Source of the DNA: Nesterenkonia aurantiaca
Lineage (GTDB): Bacteria > Actinomycetota > Actinomycetes > Actinomycetales > Micrococcaceae
Length of the DNA: 64,000 nucleotides
Reading direction: 5' to 3'
Assembly: GCF_004364585.1 (NCBI RefSeq)
Contig: NZ_SOAN01000007.1
Location: forward strand, 124,001 to 188,000
Positions 35,516 to 44,083 of this stretch are shown here, piece by piece (position 1 is the stretch's first letter; each line of letters opens with the position of its first letter). A program made the translations under genes and the position numbers. The notes beneath the pieces were generated by a model that did no database searches, was not told where the DNA came from, and worked only from the letters and a program-made list of their open reading frames with translations.

Positions 35516-36301
35516 TCAGTGAGCGGTGCGGGGGATGAAGTCTGTGGCGAGCTGCTCCGAGCCTCGGGCCACGAGCGAGACGTCGGCGCCCACGAGCACC
35601 CAGGACGCTCCGGCGTCGAGGTAGTCCCGGGCGGCCACTGGATCGAAGGCGTTGACGCCGGCCGTCGTGCCGGCACGCTTCGCGGCGCTGAAGGTGTCCT
35701 TCACGGCCTTGACCACCTGGGGGTGGGTCTGCTGACCGAGCAGGCCCATCGAGGCCGAGAGGTCGCTGGGACCGGCGAAGATCCCGTCGATGCCCTCCAC
35801 CGCGGCGATGGCCTCGGCGTTCTCGACTCCCTCCATGGTCTCGATCTGGAGATAGACGCTGATGTGGGCGGCCGCGTCATCGAGATAGCTCTGCACTCGG
35901 TTCCAGCGCCCGGAGCGGGCCAGAGCGTTGCCGATTCCCCGCCGACCGGCCGGCGGGTACTGGGTGGCTGCGGCGACCGCGCGGGCCTGTTCCGGGGTGG
36001 AGATCATCGGGATCAGCAGGTTCGCCACGCCGAGGTCCAGCACCTGCTTGATGCTGACCGGGTCATCAGAGGAGAGCCTGACCAGCGGAGTCACCGGGTA
36101 GCCGGAGAGCGCGTGCAGCTGGGCGAGCACGGATTCAAGCCCGTTGGGGGCGTGTTCCATGTCGATGAGCACCACGTCGAGACCTGATCCGGCCATGATC
36201 TCGGCCATCACGGGTGACCCGGAGCAGACCCAGCCGCCGATCAGCGCACGATCGGCGGCGGCGAGCTCCTCGCGCAGGGTGGGTGTCAGTTGAAGCGGCA
36301 T
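35516..36301 (-). CDS. hpaI: 4-hydroxy-2-oxoheptane-1,7-dioate aldolase HpaI
   Basis: A class II pyruvate aldolase that splits 4-hydroxy-2-oxoheptanedioate into pyruvate and succinic semialdehyde. The 261-residue protein has the family features GGWVCSGSPVMAEIMAGSGLDVVLIDMEHAPN, the metal-binding IETMEGVENAEAI glutamate and GPSDLSASMG aspartate, and GRRGIGNALARSG. It overlaps the hydratase gene by 16 nt and precedes the hydroxylase gene by 10 nt, all on one strand. It is the fifth catabolic step after ring cleavage. Confidence 0.92.
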   Translation of the reverse strand: MPLQLTPTLREELAAADRALIGGWVCSGSPVMAEIMAGSGLDVVLIDMEHAPNGLESVLAQLHALSGYPVTPLVRLSSDDPVSIKQVLDLGVANLLIPMISTPEQARAVAAATQYPPAGRRGIGNALARSGRWNRVQSYLDDAAAHISVYLQIETMEGVENAEAIAAVEGIDGIFAGPSDLSASMGLLGQQTHPQVVKAVKDTFSAAKRAGTTAGVNAFDPVAARDYLDAGASWVLVGADVSLVARGSEQLATDFIPRTAH

Positions 36302-37071
36302 GTCAGGGTCCCCAGCTCTCTATAGTCACAGGTCACGGTGTCCCCGGGCTCCACCCACATCGGCCGGGTGAAGGAGCCGGCGAGGATCAGCTCGCCGGCC
36401 TGCAGGCTGTCGCCGTGGGAGGCGAGCTTGTTCGCGAGCCAGACCACGCCCATCGCGGGGTGGTTCAGCACCGCGGCGGCGACGCCGGACTCCTCGATGG
36501 TCTCGTTGCGGTAGAGCAGCGCGGAGACCCAGCGCAGATCCACCGCATCCGGGGCGACGGGGTTGCCGCCGTAGACCATGGCGCCCATCGCCGCGTTGTC
36601 GCTGATGGTGTCCACGATGGTGCGCCCGGCCATCTCGATCCGACTGGAGAGGATCTCCAGCGCGGGGACCACGTAGTCCGTGGCATCCAGGACGTCGAAG
36701 ACCGTGATCCCGGGGCCCTTCAGCGGCTTGCCGAGCTTGAAGGCGAGCTCGACCTCGATGCGGACGTTGGAGAAGCGGCCGTGCTCGATCACTGAGCCGT
36801 TCTCGAAGACCATATCGTCGAAGATCGCCCCGTAGTCGGGTTCGGTGATCCCGGTGGCCACCTGCATGACCTTGGAGGTGAGCCCGATCTTTCGGCCCAC
36901 CATCCGGCGGCCCGAGGCGACGGCGCGGCGTCGCCATTCGTTCTGCACCGCGTAGGAGTCCTCGATGGTCATCTCGGGGTGGCGGGTGGTCAGCAGCGGG
37001 ATCATGCTGCGCTGCGCCTCGGCCTCGGCGAGCTCATCGGCGATCGTGGTGATCTGTTCTGGGGTCAGCAT
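36286..37071 (-). CDS. hpaH: 2-oxo-hept-4-ene-1,7-dioate hydratase HpaH
   Basis: A Mg-dependent hydratase of the FAH-related hydratase/decarboxylase family that adds water to 2-oxohept-4-ene-1,7-dioate. The sequence includes HPEMTIEDSYAVQNEW, GRKIGLTSKVMQ, RIEVELAFKLGKPL, and AMGAMVYGG, and ends in the conserved LGTLTCRF. I place the start at 37071 (MLTPEQITTI) because GGAGAACAG lies right ahead; an earlier ATG at 37104, overlapping hpaD's stop, would add 11 residues. It sits between hpaD and hpaI, as in known hpa clusters. Confidence 0.9.
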   Translation of the reverse strand: MLTPEQITTIADELAEAEAQRSMIPLLTTRHPEMTIEDSYAVQNEWRRRAVASGRRMVGRKIGLTSKVMQVATGITEPDYGAIFDDMVFENGSVIEHGRFSNVRIEVELAFKLGKPLKGPGITVFDVLDATDYVVPALEILSSRIEMAGRTIVDTISDNAAMGAMVYGGNPVAPDAVDLRWVSALLYRNETIEESGVAAAVLNHPAMGVVWLANKLASHGDSLQAGELILAGSFTRPMWVEPGDTVTCDYRELGTLTCRFN

Positions 37072-37103
37072 TCTGTTCTCCGGATCATGGTCGCTCGAGG
37101 GCA

Positions 37104-38213
37104 TCAGAGCTGGTGGCCCAGCTTGTACTCGCCCTGTTTCCAGGACGGCATGGACTCCTCGTCCTCCTTGCGGGTATAGGAGAACCCGTCGGCGCCGATG
37201 GTCACGTCCATCTCGGAGTTCTCGGTGCGCTCCACCGAGGGGACCGGACGACCGTGCAGGTCCAGCACGGTGGAGGCCTCGGTGTACCAGGATGGGACCA
37301 CCGGGTTGCCCCACCAGTCGCGGCGCTGGTTGTCATGCACGTCCCAGGTGACCACCGGGTTGTCCGGGTCTCCGGTGTAGTAGTCCTGGGTGTAGATCTC
37401 GATCCGGTGCCCGTCGGGGTCACGGATGTAGAGGTAGAAGGCGTTGGAGACTCCGTGCCGGCCGGGACCGCGCTCGATGTGGTCGGAGAGCCGCAGTGCC
37501 CCGAGCTTGTCGCAGATGGCGAGCACGTTGTGCTTCTCATGCGTCGCGAAGGCCACGTGGTGCATCCGAGGCCCGGCGCCGCCGGTCATCGCGGTGTCGT
37601 GCACCGTGGGCTTGCGCCGCATCCAGGCCGCGTAGGTGGTGCCGTGCTCGTCCTGGATGTCCTCGGTGACCCGGAAGCCGAGGTCCTCCATATAGGCCAC
37701 GGCCTTGGGCACGTCCGGGGTGACCTGGTTGAAGTGATCCAGCCGGACCAGGGCGCCGGGCGTGTAGAGGTCGTAGCGCCACGCCAGGCGTTCCACATGC
37801 TCCACGTCGTGGAAGAACTCGTAGGGGAAGCCCAGCGGGTCCTGGACTCGGACGGAGTCTCCGATGCCGCGGGTGAAGCCTTCTTTGGCGCGGATGACCT
37901 CGCAGCCGAGCTCTCGGTAGAAGGCCTCGGCCTTGTCCAGGTCCTCCGGTGCACGGACCCGGTAGGAGAAGGCGGCGACGGCGGCCTGCTCGCCGCGGCG
38001 CAGCACCAGGTTGTGGTGGATGAACTCCTCCATGGAGCGCAGGTAGATCGCGTCCTCGTCCTCGGCGGTGACCGTGAGGTCCAGGACGTCGACATAGAAG
38101 TCCCGGGAGCGCTGCAGATCGGTCACGATCAGCTCCATATACGCGCAGCGCAGGATGTCCGGCGCCGGGGAGGCGGGGGTGGGGATCCGATCCTGGGTGG
38201 GGGTGTCAGTCAT
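37104..38213 (-). CDS. hpaD: Homoprotocatechuate (3,4-dihydroxyphenylacetate) 2,3-dioxygenase
   Basis: An extradiol ring-cleavage enzyme, very similar to the structurally known Brevibacterium fuscum HPCD. The metal ligands are His160 (LVRLDHFNQV), His219 (MHHVAFATHEK) and Glu272 (HRIEIYTQDYY); the second-sphere acid-base His is His205 (VHDTA). The C-terminal RRDWWGNPVVPSWY segment is diagnostic. The 369 residues match the family length. It opens the ring to 5-carboxymethyl-2-hydroxymuconate semialdehyde, the substrate of HpaE encoded just upstream in the operon after a 147-nt gap. Confidence 0.96.
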   Translation of the reverse strand: MTDTPTQDRIPTPASPAPDILRCAYMELIVTDLQRSRDFYVDVLDLTVTAEDEDAIYLRSMEEFIHHNLVLRRGEQAAVAAFSYRVRAPEDLDKAEAFYRELGCEVIRAKEGFTRGIGDSVRVQDPLGFPYEFFHDVEHVERLAWRYDLYTPGALVRLDHFNQVTPDVPKAVAYMEDLGFRVTEDIQDEHGTTYAAWMRRKPTVHDTAMTGGAGPRMHHVAFATHEKHNVLAICDKLGALRLSDHIERGPGRHGVSNAFYLYIRDPDGHRIEIYTQDYYTGDPDNPVVTWDVHDNQRRDWWGNPVVPSWYTEASTVLDLHGRPVPSVERTENSEMDVTIGADGFSYTRKEDEESMPSWKQGEYKLGHQL

Positions 38214-38360
38214 CAGAAGCGTCCTTGCTCGATGGTGGAAGGTGTGGGGGTGTCGCGCTGCCGGGTGTGGCAGTGCGGCGAGGTGGGTCTTGTAGCAGGC
38301 CAGGGTGGCCGAGCGGGGTGGCGGGGCAGGCTTGCTGGCCGGGCCACCGGCTCAGTCGGC

Positions 38361-39866
38361 TCAGTCGGCCTTGCCGAAGACCGGGTTGTGGACCTCGCCG
38401 AGGTTGATGTGCACGGCCTGCTGGTCGGTGTAGAAGTCCAGCGATCGGTAGCCACCCTCGTGGCCCAGTCCGGAGGCCTTGACCCCGCCGAAGGGGGTGC
38501 GCAGGTCACGGACGTTGTTGGAGTTCAGCCAGACCATCCCGGCCTGGACCGACTGGGCGAAGTTGTGCGAGCGTTTGAGGTCATTGGTCCAGATATAGGC
38601 GGCCAGCCCGTACTTGGTGTTGTTGGCCAGCTCAAGCGCCTCCTCGTCGGAGTCGAAGGGGGTGATCGCCACGACCGGACCGAAGATCTCCTCCTGGAAG
38701 ATCCGCGCCTCGGGCGCCACGTCGGCGAAGACCGTGGGGGCCACGAAGTTGCCGGTGGGGAAACCCTCAGGGCGGCCGCCGCCGGCGACCAGCCGGGCCT
38801 CCTGCTTGCCGATCTCGATGTAGCTCATGACCTTCTCGAAGTGCTCAGGGTGCACCAGCGCTCCGACCTCGGTGCCGGGCTCGTGCGGCAGCCCCACCTT
38901 GACCCGTTCGGCCTGGGCCGCGTAGCGCTCGAGAAACTCCTTGTAGATGCTGCGTTCCACCAGGATCCGGCTGCCCGCGGTGCAGCGCTCGCCGTTGAGC
39001 GAGAACACCCCGAAGACGGTGGCGTTGATGGCCGCCTCCAGATCCGCATCGGCGAAGACCACGGCGGGCGACTTCCCGCCGAGCTCCATGGAGAGCCCCT
39101 TCAGCGCCGGTGCCGCGTTGGCGAAGATGGTCTGCCCGGTGCTGGATTCTCCGGTGAAGGAGATCAGCGGCACGTCGGGGTGTTTCACCAGGGCATCGCC
39201 GGCCTGCTCACCGAGCCCGTTGACCAGGTTGAACACGCCCTTGGGCAGTCCTGCCTCGTTGAAGATCTCGGCCCAGAGGCTGGCGGAGAGCGGCGTGAAC
39301 TCAGCGGGCTTGAGCACCACCGAGTTGCCCGCGGCAAGGGCTGGTGCCAGCTTCCAGCTCTCCAGCATGAATGGGGTGTTCCAGGGGGTGATCAGACCGG
39401 CCACCCCGATGGGCTTGCGGCTGACATAGTTGATCTGCCGACCCGGCACCTTATAGACGTCATCGGCCTGGGCGACGATCAGATCGGCGAAGAAGCGGAA
39501 GTTCTCAGCGGCGCGTCTGGCCTGCCCCAGCGCCTGGGTGATGGGCAGCCCGGAGTCGAAGGACTCCAGCTCAGCGAGCCGGTCGCCGCGGGACTCGACG
39601 AGGTCCGCGATCCGGTGCAGCACCCGGGAGCGCTCCCTGGGCAGCGTCTCGCGCCAGGGTCCGGTCTCGAAGGCCCGGGCGGCAGCGGCGACGGCGAGGT
39701 CGACGTCGGCCTTCGTGCCGGCGGCGGCGCTGATGTAGACCTCATTGGTCACCGGGTTGAGCACCTCGAAGCTGCCGCCCTCGACCGAATCGAGGAGCTC
39801 GCCGTCGATGTAGTGCTGGATCCGATCCGGCAGATCAGCCGGAACGGGGCTCTGGTAGTCGTTCAT
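38361..39866 (-). CDS. hpaE: 5-carboxymethyl-2-hydroxymuconate semialdehyde dehydrogenase HpaE
   Basis: A 501-residue NAD-dependent aldehyde dehydrogenase with FMLESWKLAPALAAGN, FTGESSTGQTIF, the MELGGKSPAVVF glutamate and the catalytic cysteine in NGERCTAGSRI. YRSLDFYTDQQAVHINL at the C-terminus is typical of HpaE. It oxidises the ring-cleavage product from HpaD to 5-carboxymethyl-2-hydroxymuconate. AAGGAG precedes the ATG at 39866. It follows the GntR gene by 15 nt; the 147-nt gap before hpaD holds no gene, only GC-rich sequence. Confidence 0.92.
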   Translation of the reverse strand: MNDYQSPVPADLPDRIQHYIDGELLDSVEGGSFEVLNPVTNEVYISAAAGTKADVDLAVAAAARAFETGPWRETLPRERSRVLHRIADLVESRGDRLAELESFDSGLPITQALGQARRAAENFRFFADLIVAQADDVYKVPGRQINYVSRKPIGVAGLITPWNTPFMLESWKLAPALAAGNSVVLKPAEFTPLSASLWAEIFNEAGLPKGVFNLVNGLGEQAGDALVKHPDVPLISFTGESSTGQTIFANAAPALKGLSMELGGKSPAVVFADADLEAAINATVFGVFSLNGERCTAGSRILVERSIYKEFLERYAAQAERVKVGLPHEPGTEVGALVHPEHFEKVMSYIEIGKQEARLVAGGGRPEGFPTGNFVAPTVFADVAPEARIFQEEIFGPVVAITPFDSDEEALELANNTKYGLAAYIWTNDLKRSHNFAQSVQAGMVWLNSNNVRDLRTPFGGVKASGLGHEGGYRSLDFYTDQQAVHINLGEVHNPVFGKAD

Positions 39867-39881
39867 CTGTGGTGGGTCTCC

Positions 39882-40544
39882 TTAGGAAGAGGTGCGCTGC
39901 TGGCGGTAGGCCTCGACGGTGCGCCATTTGTGCTCGCGCACGGCCAGCTCGATCTCCAGCGGCTCGGCGTTCTCGCGGATGAGTCGCAGGATGTCGTCAT
40001 GTTCCATCACCGAGCGGGGCGCCCGGTCAGGGACGAAGGCGAAGGTGGAGCTGCGCAGACCGGACATCCGGTTCCAACCGCGGTCGGCGAGCTCTGAGAT
40101 GTGCGGGTTGGGGCAGCGTTGGAAGAGCGCCCGGTGGAACTTCTCGTTGAGCGAGGTGAAGGCCACCGGGTCGAAGTCCTCCAGCATCGCGCGCATGGAA
40201 TCGTTGATCGCCTGGGCCCGGGCGAGGTCGGCCTCAGTCATCAGCGGCAGCGCCAGTGCGGTGGCGGCTCCTTCGAGCACGCCGAGGGTCTGCATGGTGT
40301 CGATGTATTCGTCCTGGTTCACCATCGCGACCCGGGCCCCGACGTTGCGCTCGAACTCGATCAGCCCTTCGGCCTCGAGCCGGCGCACCGCCTCGCGGAC
40401 CGGGACCACGCTGATGCCCAGCTCCTTGGCGATGGCGCCCAGCACCAGCCGGTAGCCGGGGTTGAACTCACGGCCGATGATGCGCTCGCGGATCCAGTCG
40501 TAGGTCAGCTCGGACTTGCTGATCCGCTCGTCGATGCGGATCAC
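39882..40544 (-). CDS. GntR-family transcriptional regulator (FadR/FCD type)
   Basis: A 220-residue regulator. The winged helix-turn-helix is at about residues 12-72 (IAKELGISVVPVREAVRRLEAEGLIEF), followed by a helical FCD ligand-binding domain with FHRALFQRCPN and a C-terminal VREHKWRTVEAYR. It is encoded within the homoprotocatechuate operon, the GTG start overlapping the preceding stop (GTGA), so it probably controls the operon by sensing an aromatic acid. A GTATAC-centred palindrome at 42082-42089 upstream of the operon is a plausible operator. Confidence 0.9.
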   Translation of the reverse strand: MIRIDERISKSELTYDWIRERIIGREFNPGYRLVLGAIAKELGISVVPVREAVRRLEAEGLIEFERNVGARVAMVNQDEYIDTMQTLGVLEGAATALALPLMTEADLARAQAINDSMRAMLEDFDPVAFTSLNEKFHRALFQRCPNPHISELADRGWNRMSGLRSSTFAFVPDRAPRSVMEHDDILRLIRENAEPLEIELAVREHKWRTVEAYRQQRTSS

Positions 40545-42028
40545 GGACCTTCCCCCGCTTCGACGGGCGCCTCAGCGCCGGGGCGCCCCTGCTCCTCCTC
40601 GTAGCGGGCCCGCCAGGTCGAGTTCATCGGGAACAGCCCGTCCACCGGGTGTCCGGCCCTGACCTGCTCCGCGACCCAGGCGTCCTCGGTCTCCTTGACC
40701 AGCGCCGCCTGGGCCACCTCCGCGGCGATCGCCGCGGGAAGCACGATCACGCCGTCGTCGTCTCCGACGATGACGTCCCCGGGCTGGACGGTCGCCCCGC
40801 CGCAGGCCACGGTGAGGTCCGCGTCCCAGGGCACGTGCTTGCGGCCCAGCACCGCTGGGTGCGGGCCCTGACTGAACACCGGGAGACCGATCTCGGCCAC
40901 GGTGGAGTAGTCGCGCACCCCTCCGTCGGTCACGACGCCGGCCGCACCGCGGTGCAGCGCGCGCAGCGCCAGGATGTCACCGAGGGTGCCGGAGCCGCGC
41001 TCGCCGCGGGCCTCGATCACGATGACCTCGCCTGGGCCCACGGAGTCGAACACCTGTTTCTGAGCGTTGAAGCCGCCGCCGTGGGCGGAGAAGAGGTCCT
41101 CGCGGTGGGGCAGGAAGCGCAGGGTCCGCGCGGTGCCGATGAGCGTGGCGCCGGGCCGGGTGGCGCGCACGCCATCGATGGTGACGTTGTTGTAGCCGCG
41201 TCGGCGCATCTCCTGTGAGAGCGCAGCGACCGGCACCTGCTCCAGCACGGCGCGCAGCTCGGGATCCACCCCGGAAGCCTGCTTCGGCGGCAGCCCGGCG
41301 GCCTCGCGAGAGCCCCAGGCCTCTTCGCGCTGGGTGTCATCCACCGTGGGCAGCGATCCCAGTGCGGGATCGAACTCTGCCGGAACCTCGGTGACCGGAC
41401 TGATCAGCCGGCCGCTGGTGAGCCCGCCGGCTGCGTCCACCTCGACCTCGATGGTGTCCCCCGGTTCCGCCACGGAGGCGCCGGCCGGGGTGCCGGTGAG
41501 GATGATGTCCCCGGGCTGCAGGGTCAGGTGCTGGGAGAGGTCGGCGATGAGCTGGGTCAGCGGGAAGATCATCGAGCCGCTGGTGCCGTCCTGCACCAGG
41601 TGGCCGTTCTTCCAGGTGCGCAGGCGCAGCTGGGTCGGGTCCACTGCGGCGGCGTCGATGAGCTCCGGGCCGACCGTGGTGTAGCCGTCGCGCCCCTTGT
41701 TGCGCACGTTGGAGCCCTTGTCGGCGGCGCGCAGATCGTAGAGGCCCCAGTCATTGGCCGCGGTGACCGCCCGAACGTGGGCCCAGGCTTGATCGGCGGT
41801 GACCTGCCGCGCCGTGGTGCCGATGATCAGCGCGATCTCGCCCTCGAAGGCCAGCAGCTCGGTCCCGCCCGGGCGCTGCACCGGCTCCCCGGAGACGCCC
41901 AGCGAGCTGGTCGGCTTGAAGAAATAGGACGGGGTGGCGGGACGTCGGCCCCGTTCCGCGGCACGAGACTCGTAGCTGATGTGGACGGCGACGATCTTGC
42001 CCGGTGTGCCCAGCTCTTGTGCGCTCAT
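40541..42028 (-). CDS. Fused FAH-family isomerase/decarboxylase and RraA-like protein (HpaG-like)
   Basis: A 495-residue fusion. Residues about 10-215 are a fumarylacetoacetate hydrolase-family domain with metal ligands in FEGEIAL (Glu62, Glu64) and NDWGLYD (Asp93), then LTGTPAGASVAEPGD. Residues about 260-470 are an RraA-family domain with GTLGDILALRAL and VTDGGVRDY, the Mg/pyruvate-binding signature of HMG/CHA aldolases. In E. coli HpaG two FAH domains isomerise and decarboxylate 5-carboxymethyl-2-hydroxymuconate; here the second is replaced by RraA. I infer that both steps reside in this protein. GGAGGAGATC precedes the ATG at 42028. It is the first gene of the operon. Confidence 0.85.
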   Translation of the reverse strand: MSAQELGTPGKIVAVHISYESRAAERGRRPATPSYFFKPTSSLGVSGEPVQRPGGTELLAFEGEIALIIGTTARQVTADQAWAHVRAVTAANDWGLYDLRAADKGSNVRNKGRDGYTTVGPELIDAAAVDPTQLRLRTWKNGHLVQDGTSGSMIFPLTQLIADLSQHLTLQPGDIILTGTPAGASVAEPGDTIEVEVDAAGGLTSGRLISPVTEVPAEFDPALGSLPTVDDTQREEAWGSREAAGLPPKQASGVDPELRAVLEQVPVAALSQEMRRRGYNNVTIDGVRATRPGATLIGTARTLRFLPHREDLFSAHGGGFNAQKQVFDSVGPGEVIVIEARGERGSGTLGDILALRALHRGAAGVVTDGGVRDYSTVAEIGLPVFSQGPHPAVLGRKHVPWDADLTVACGGATVQPGDVIVGDDDGVIVLPAAIAAEVAQAALVKETEDAWVAEQVRAGHPVDGLFPMNSTWRARYEEEQGRPGAEAPVEAGEGP

Positions 42029-42081
42029 AGGATCTCCTCCTCGAACCGTCCCGGATCCTTCCGGCGGATGATATTCCAGAT

Positions 42082-42108
42082 CGTATACGGTATGTGATGC
42101 GGCGCACA
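42082..42108. promoter_or_regulatory. Candidate GntR operator and CRP/GlxR-like site before the hpa operon
   Basis: CGTATACG (42082-42089) is a perfect palindrome with the GTATAC core often used by FadR-type GntR proteins. TGTGATGCGGCGCACA (42093-42108) matches 9 of 10 fixed positions of the CRP/GlxR site TGTGA-N6-TCACA. Both lie 54-80 nt upstream of the FAH-RraA start codon. Confidence 0.5.
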
Positions 42109-42298
42109 AGCTTCTGCGTGGAATCTCTTGTTCCTGTCATCGAGTGTGCAATCTGCGCAGGTTCTTCCGCCGAAATCACCCGGAACGGTGGTCGAACTGC
42201 ACCATCGATGCGGCAGGGCGACACGGCGGGGCGGCAGGGTGACGGGGCGACAGGGCGGCGACGGGCGTGGCGGAGCGGACCGGCTTGGCAAGACCAGC

Positions 42299-43780
42299 TC
42301 AGCCGATGTTCGCCTGGCGGACCCCCTCATAGATCTCAGGGCGCCTCACCCGCAGATACTGGGCCCAGAGCAGCCCGACCACACCGGATCCCACGATCAC
42401 ACCGGGCAGGATGAACACGAGCGCCGGGGAGCTGGAGGAATCGATCATCACCTCGAAGTTGAACATGATGAGCACCGCGATGATGCCCAGTCCGATGGCC
42501 GCCAACAGCGGAGCAATGGTGCGCACGAAGAGCGGATGCTGCTCGGGATCTCGGTTGAAATAGCGCAACACCGCCACCGAGGTGATGCACAGCAGCAGCA
42601 CCAGACCGAATCCCGCGGCATTGGTCAGCCAGGGGAACATGGTCAGCACCGGAAACAGCGGACCCAGCTCCGATCCGGCCCCGGCGATCGCGAAGATCAG
42701 GATGAACCCGAGCCCGAGTCCGCTCTGCACCAGAGAACCGACCACCGGCGCACCGCTGCGTGCACCGGTGTGCGCCAGAACTCCGGGCAGCACCCGGGCG
42801 CGGCCCATGGAGAAGAAGTACCGGGCGGCGGCATTGTGGAAGGCCACAAGTGCCGCCATGATGCTGGTCAGGAAGAGCACCGCGGCAAGATCGACCAGCA
42901 GGGCCGGGAGCCTGCCCTCGAGGAAGACGAAGACCAGGTCCGGACCCCACTCCTGGGCCTGCGCCACGATCTGGGAGGGGCCGAGGCCGATGGCCAGCGC
43001 CCAGGAGGATGCTGCATAGAACACCGCGATGATCCCGACGGCGATATAGGTGGCACGAGCCACGGACCGTTCCGGGTTCTTCGCCTCCTCGGAGTAGATC
43101 GCTCCGGACTCGAAGCCCATGAATGCCGCCATGCCGAACGCGAGCAGCGCTCCCAGGCTTCCGTTCATCCAGTTCTGCGCAAGCAGCGGGGCCGCGGTCA
43201 CCCCCTCGGGAGCCGAGGAGAGCGAGAGCAGACTCACGACGATCACGACGAGGAACTCCAGAAGCACGATCACCGCGAGCACCTTCGCGGAGAGGTCGAT
43301 GCGGTTCACGCCCAGCCAGGCCACCAGCAGCCATCCGGCCAGAGCACAGATCCACCAGGCGATCGTGACGCCGAAGAGGCCCTCGATGAGGGAGGACGCG
43401 GTGAACCCGAAGACGCCGTAGATGCCGATCTGCATCGCGTTATAGGTCATCAGCGCCAGGAACGCGGTGCCGATGCCGGGCCGGGTGCCGAGACCCGAAG
43501 CCACATAGGCATAGAAGGCACCGGCATTCTGCACATAGGTGCTCATCCGACCGTAGCCCACGGCGAAGAGACCGAGGATCACGCCCAGCAGCAGGTACCC
43601 CACAGGCACGCCGGACTGCGCCGTGATCGCGAAACTGGTGGTGGCGCCGCCGGCCAGAACCGTCAGCGGCGCGGAAGCGGCGATGATCAGGAACACCAGG
43701 GCAGGAACGCCGAGCGTGCGTCGCGCCAGTGCGGTGTCCGCCACCGCCGCGGGCCGGGTTGAGGCAGAGTGCTCAGTCAT
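42299..43780 (-). CDS. APC-superfamily amino acid/amine permease
   Basis: A 493-residue transporter with about 12 helices. Signatures are TLGVPALVFLIIAASAPLTVLAGG at helix 1, a GAFYAYVASGLG stretch after helix 2, and MAAFMGFESGAIYSEEAKNPERSVARATY in the middle, typical of the APC amino acid family. It is divergent from the AraC gene in the tyramine catabolic region, so an amine or an aromatic amino acid is the likely substrate. The start is an ATG at 43780 with GGAG six nt upstream; an ATG at 43792 is possible. Confidence 0.88.
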   Translation of the reverse strand: MTEHSASTRPAAVADTALARRTLGVPALVFLIIAASAPLTVLAGGATTSFAITAQSGVPVGYLLLGVILGLFAVGYGRMSTYVQNAGAFYAYVASGLGTRPGIGTAFLALMTYNAMQIGIYGVFGFTASSLIEGLFGVTIAWWICALAGWLLVAWLGVNRIDLSAKVLAVIVLLEFLVVIVVSLLSLSSAPEGVTAAPLLAQNWMNGSLGALLAFGMAAFMGFESGAIYSEEAKNPERSVARATYIAVGIIAVFYAASSWALAIGLGPSQIVAQAQEWGPDLVFVFLEGRLPALLVDLAAVLFLTSIMAALVAFHNAAARYFFSMGRARVLPGVLAHTGARSGAPVVGSLVQSGLGLGFILIFAIAGAGSELGPLFPVLTMFPWLTNAAGFGLVLLLCITSVAVLRYFNRDPEQHPLFVRTIAPLLAAIGLGIIAVLIMFNFEVMIDSSSSPALVFILPGVIVGSGVVGLLWAQYLRVRRPEIYEGVRQANIG

Positions 43781-43863
43781 CAGGTGCTCCATCTCTTCGC
43801 AGGTGCCGGCCGGGTGCAGCTGCCGGTGCTTCGAAGTATCCCGAGACGCGGACGGATGAATCT

Positions 43864-44036
43864 TGCACCACGGTGCACAGGCCTTGCGGATCAAGGCTGA
43901 GACCTCCAGGCACGCCTCGTTTGCCCGGGTGTCCCGACCCACCCTTTACATTGCCTGTGAGCACTGTCACACTCAGAAGTCACCCAGGTTCACGTGTTTG
44001 AAATCCCTCTGTCATCGATTTTGAGCACGCGCTCAA
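43864..44036. promoter_or_regulatory. Divergent permease/AraC control region with three palindromic sites
   Basis: The 303-nt gap between the permease and AraC starts contains no gene. TGCACC-AC-GGTGCA (43864-43877) lies near the permease. TGTGA-GCACTG-TCACA (43956-43971) is a perfect CRP/GlxR-type site. TTGAGC-ACGC-GCTCAA (44021-44036) lies 47 nt upstream of the AraC start and recurs at 47801-47816 before the amine oxidase. The binding proteins are inferred. Confidence 0.6.
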
Positions 44037-44083
44037 TAACCTGGGATGGACCCCTGCACTGCGGCCACTGCACAGGAGAGACG

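Noticed and set aside
37113-40097. 994-codon open frame on the + strand through hpaD and hpaE
   Set aside because: It lies opposite two firmly identified genes and the GntR gene; composition bias from high GC explains its openness.
42205-42265. G-rich short repeats (GGCAGGGYGAC) upstream of the permease stop
   Set aside because: Imperfect, short and GC-biased; no clear function or array structure.
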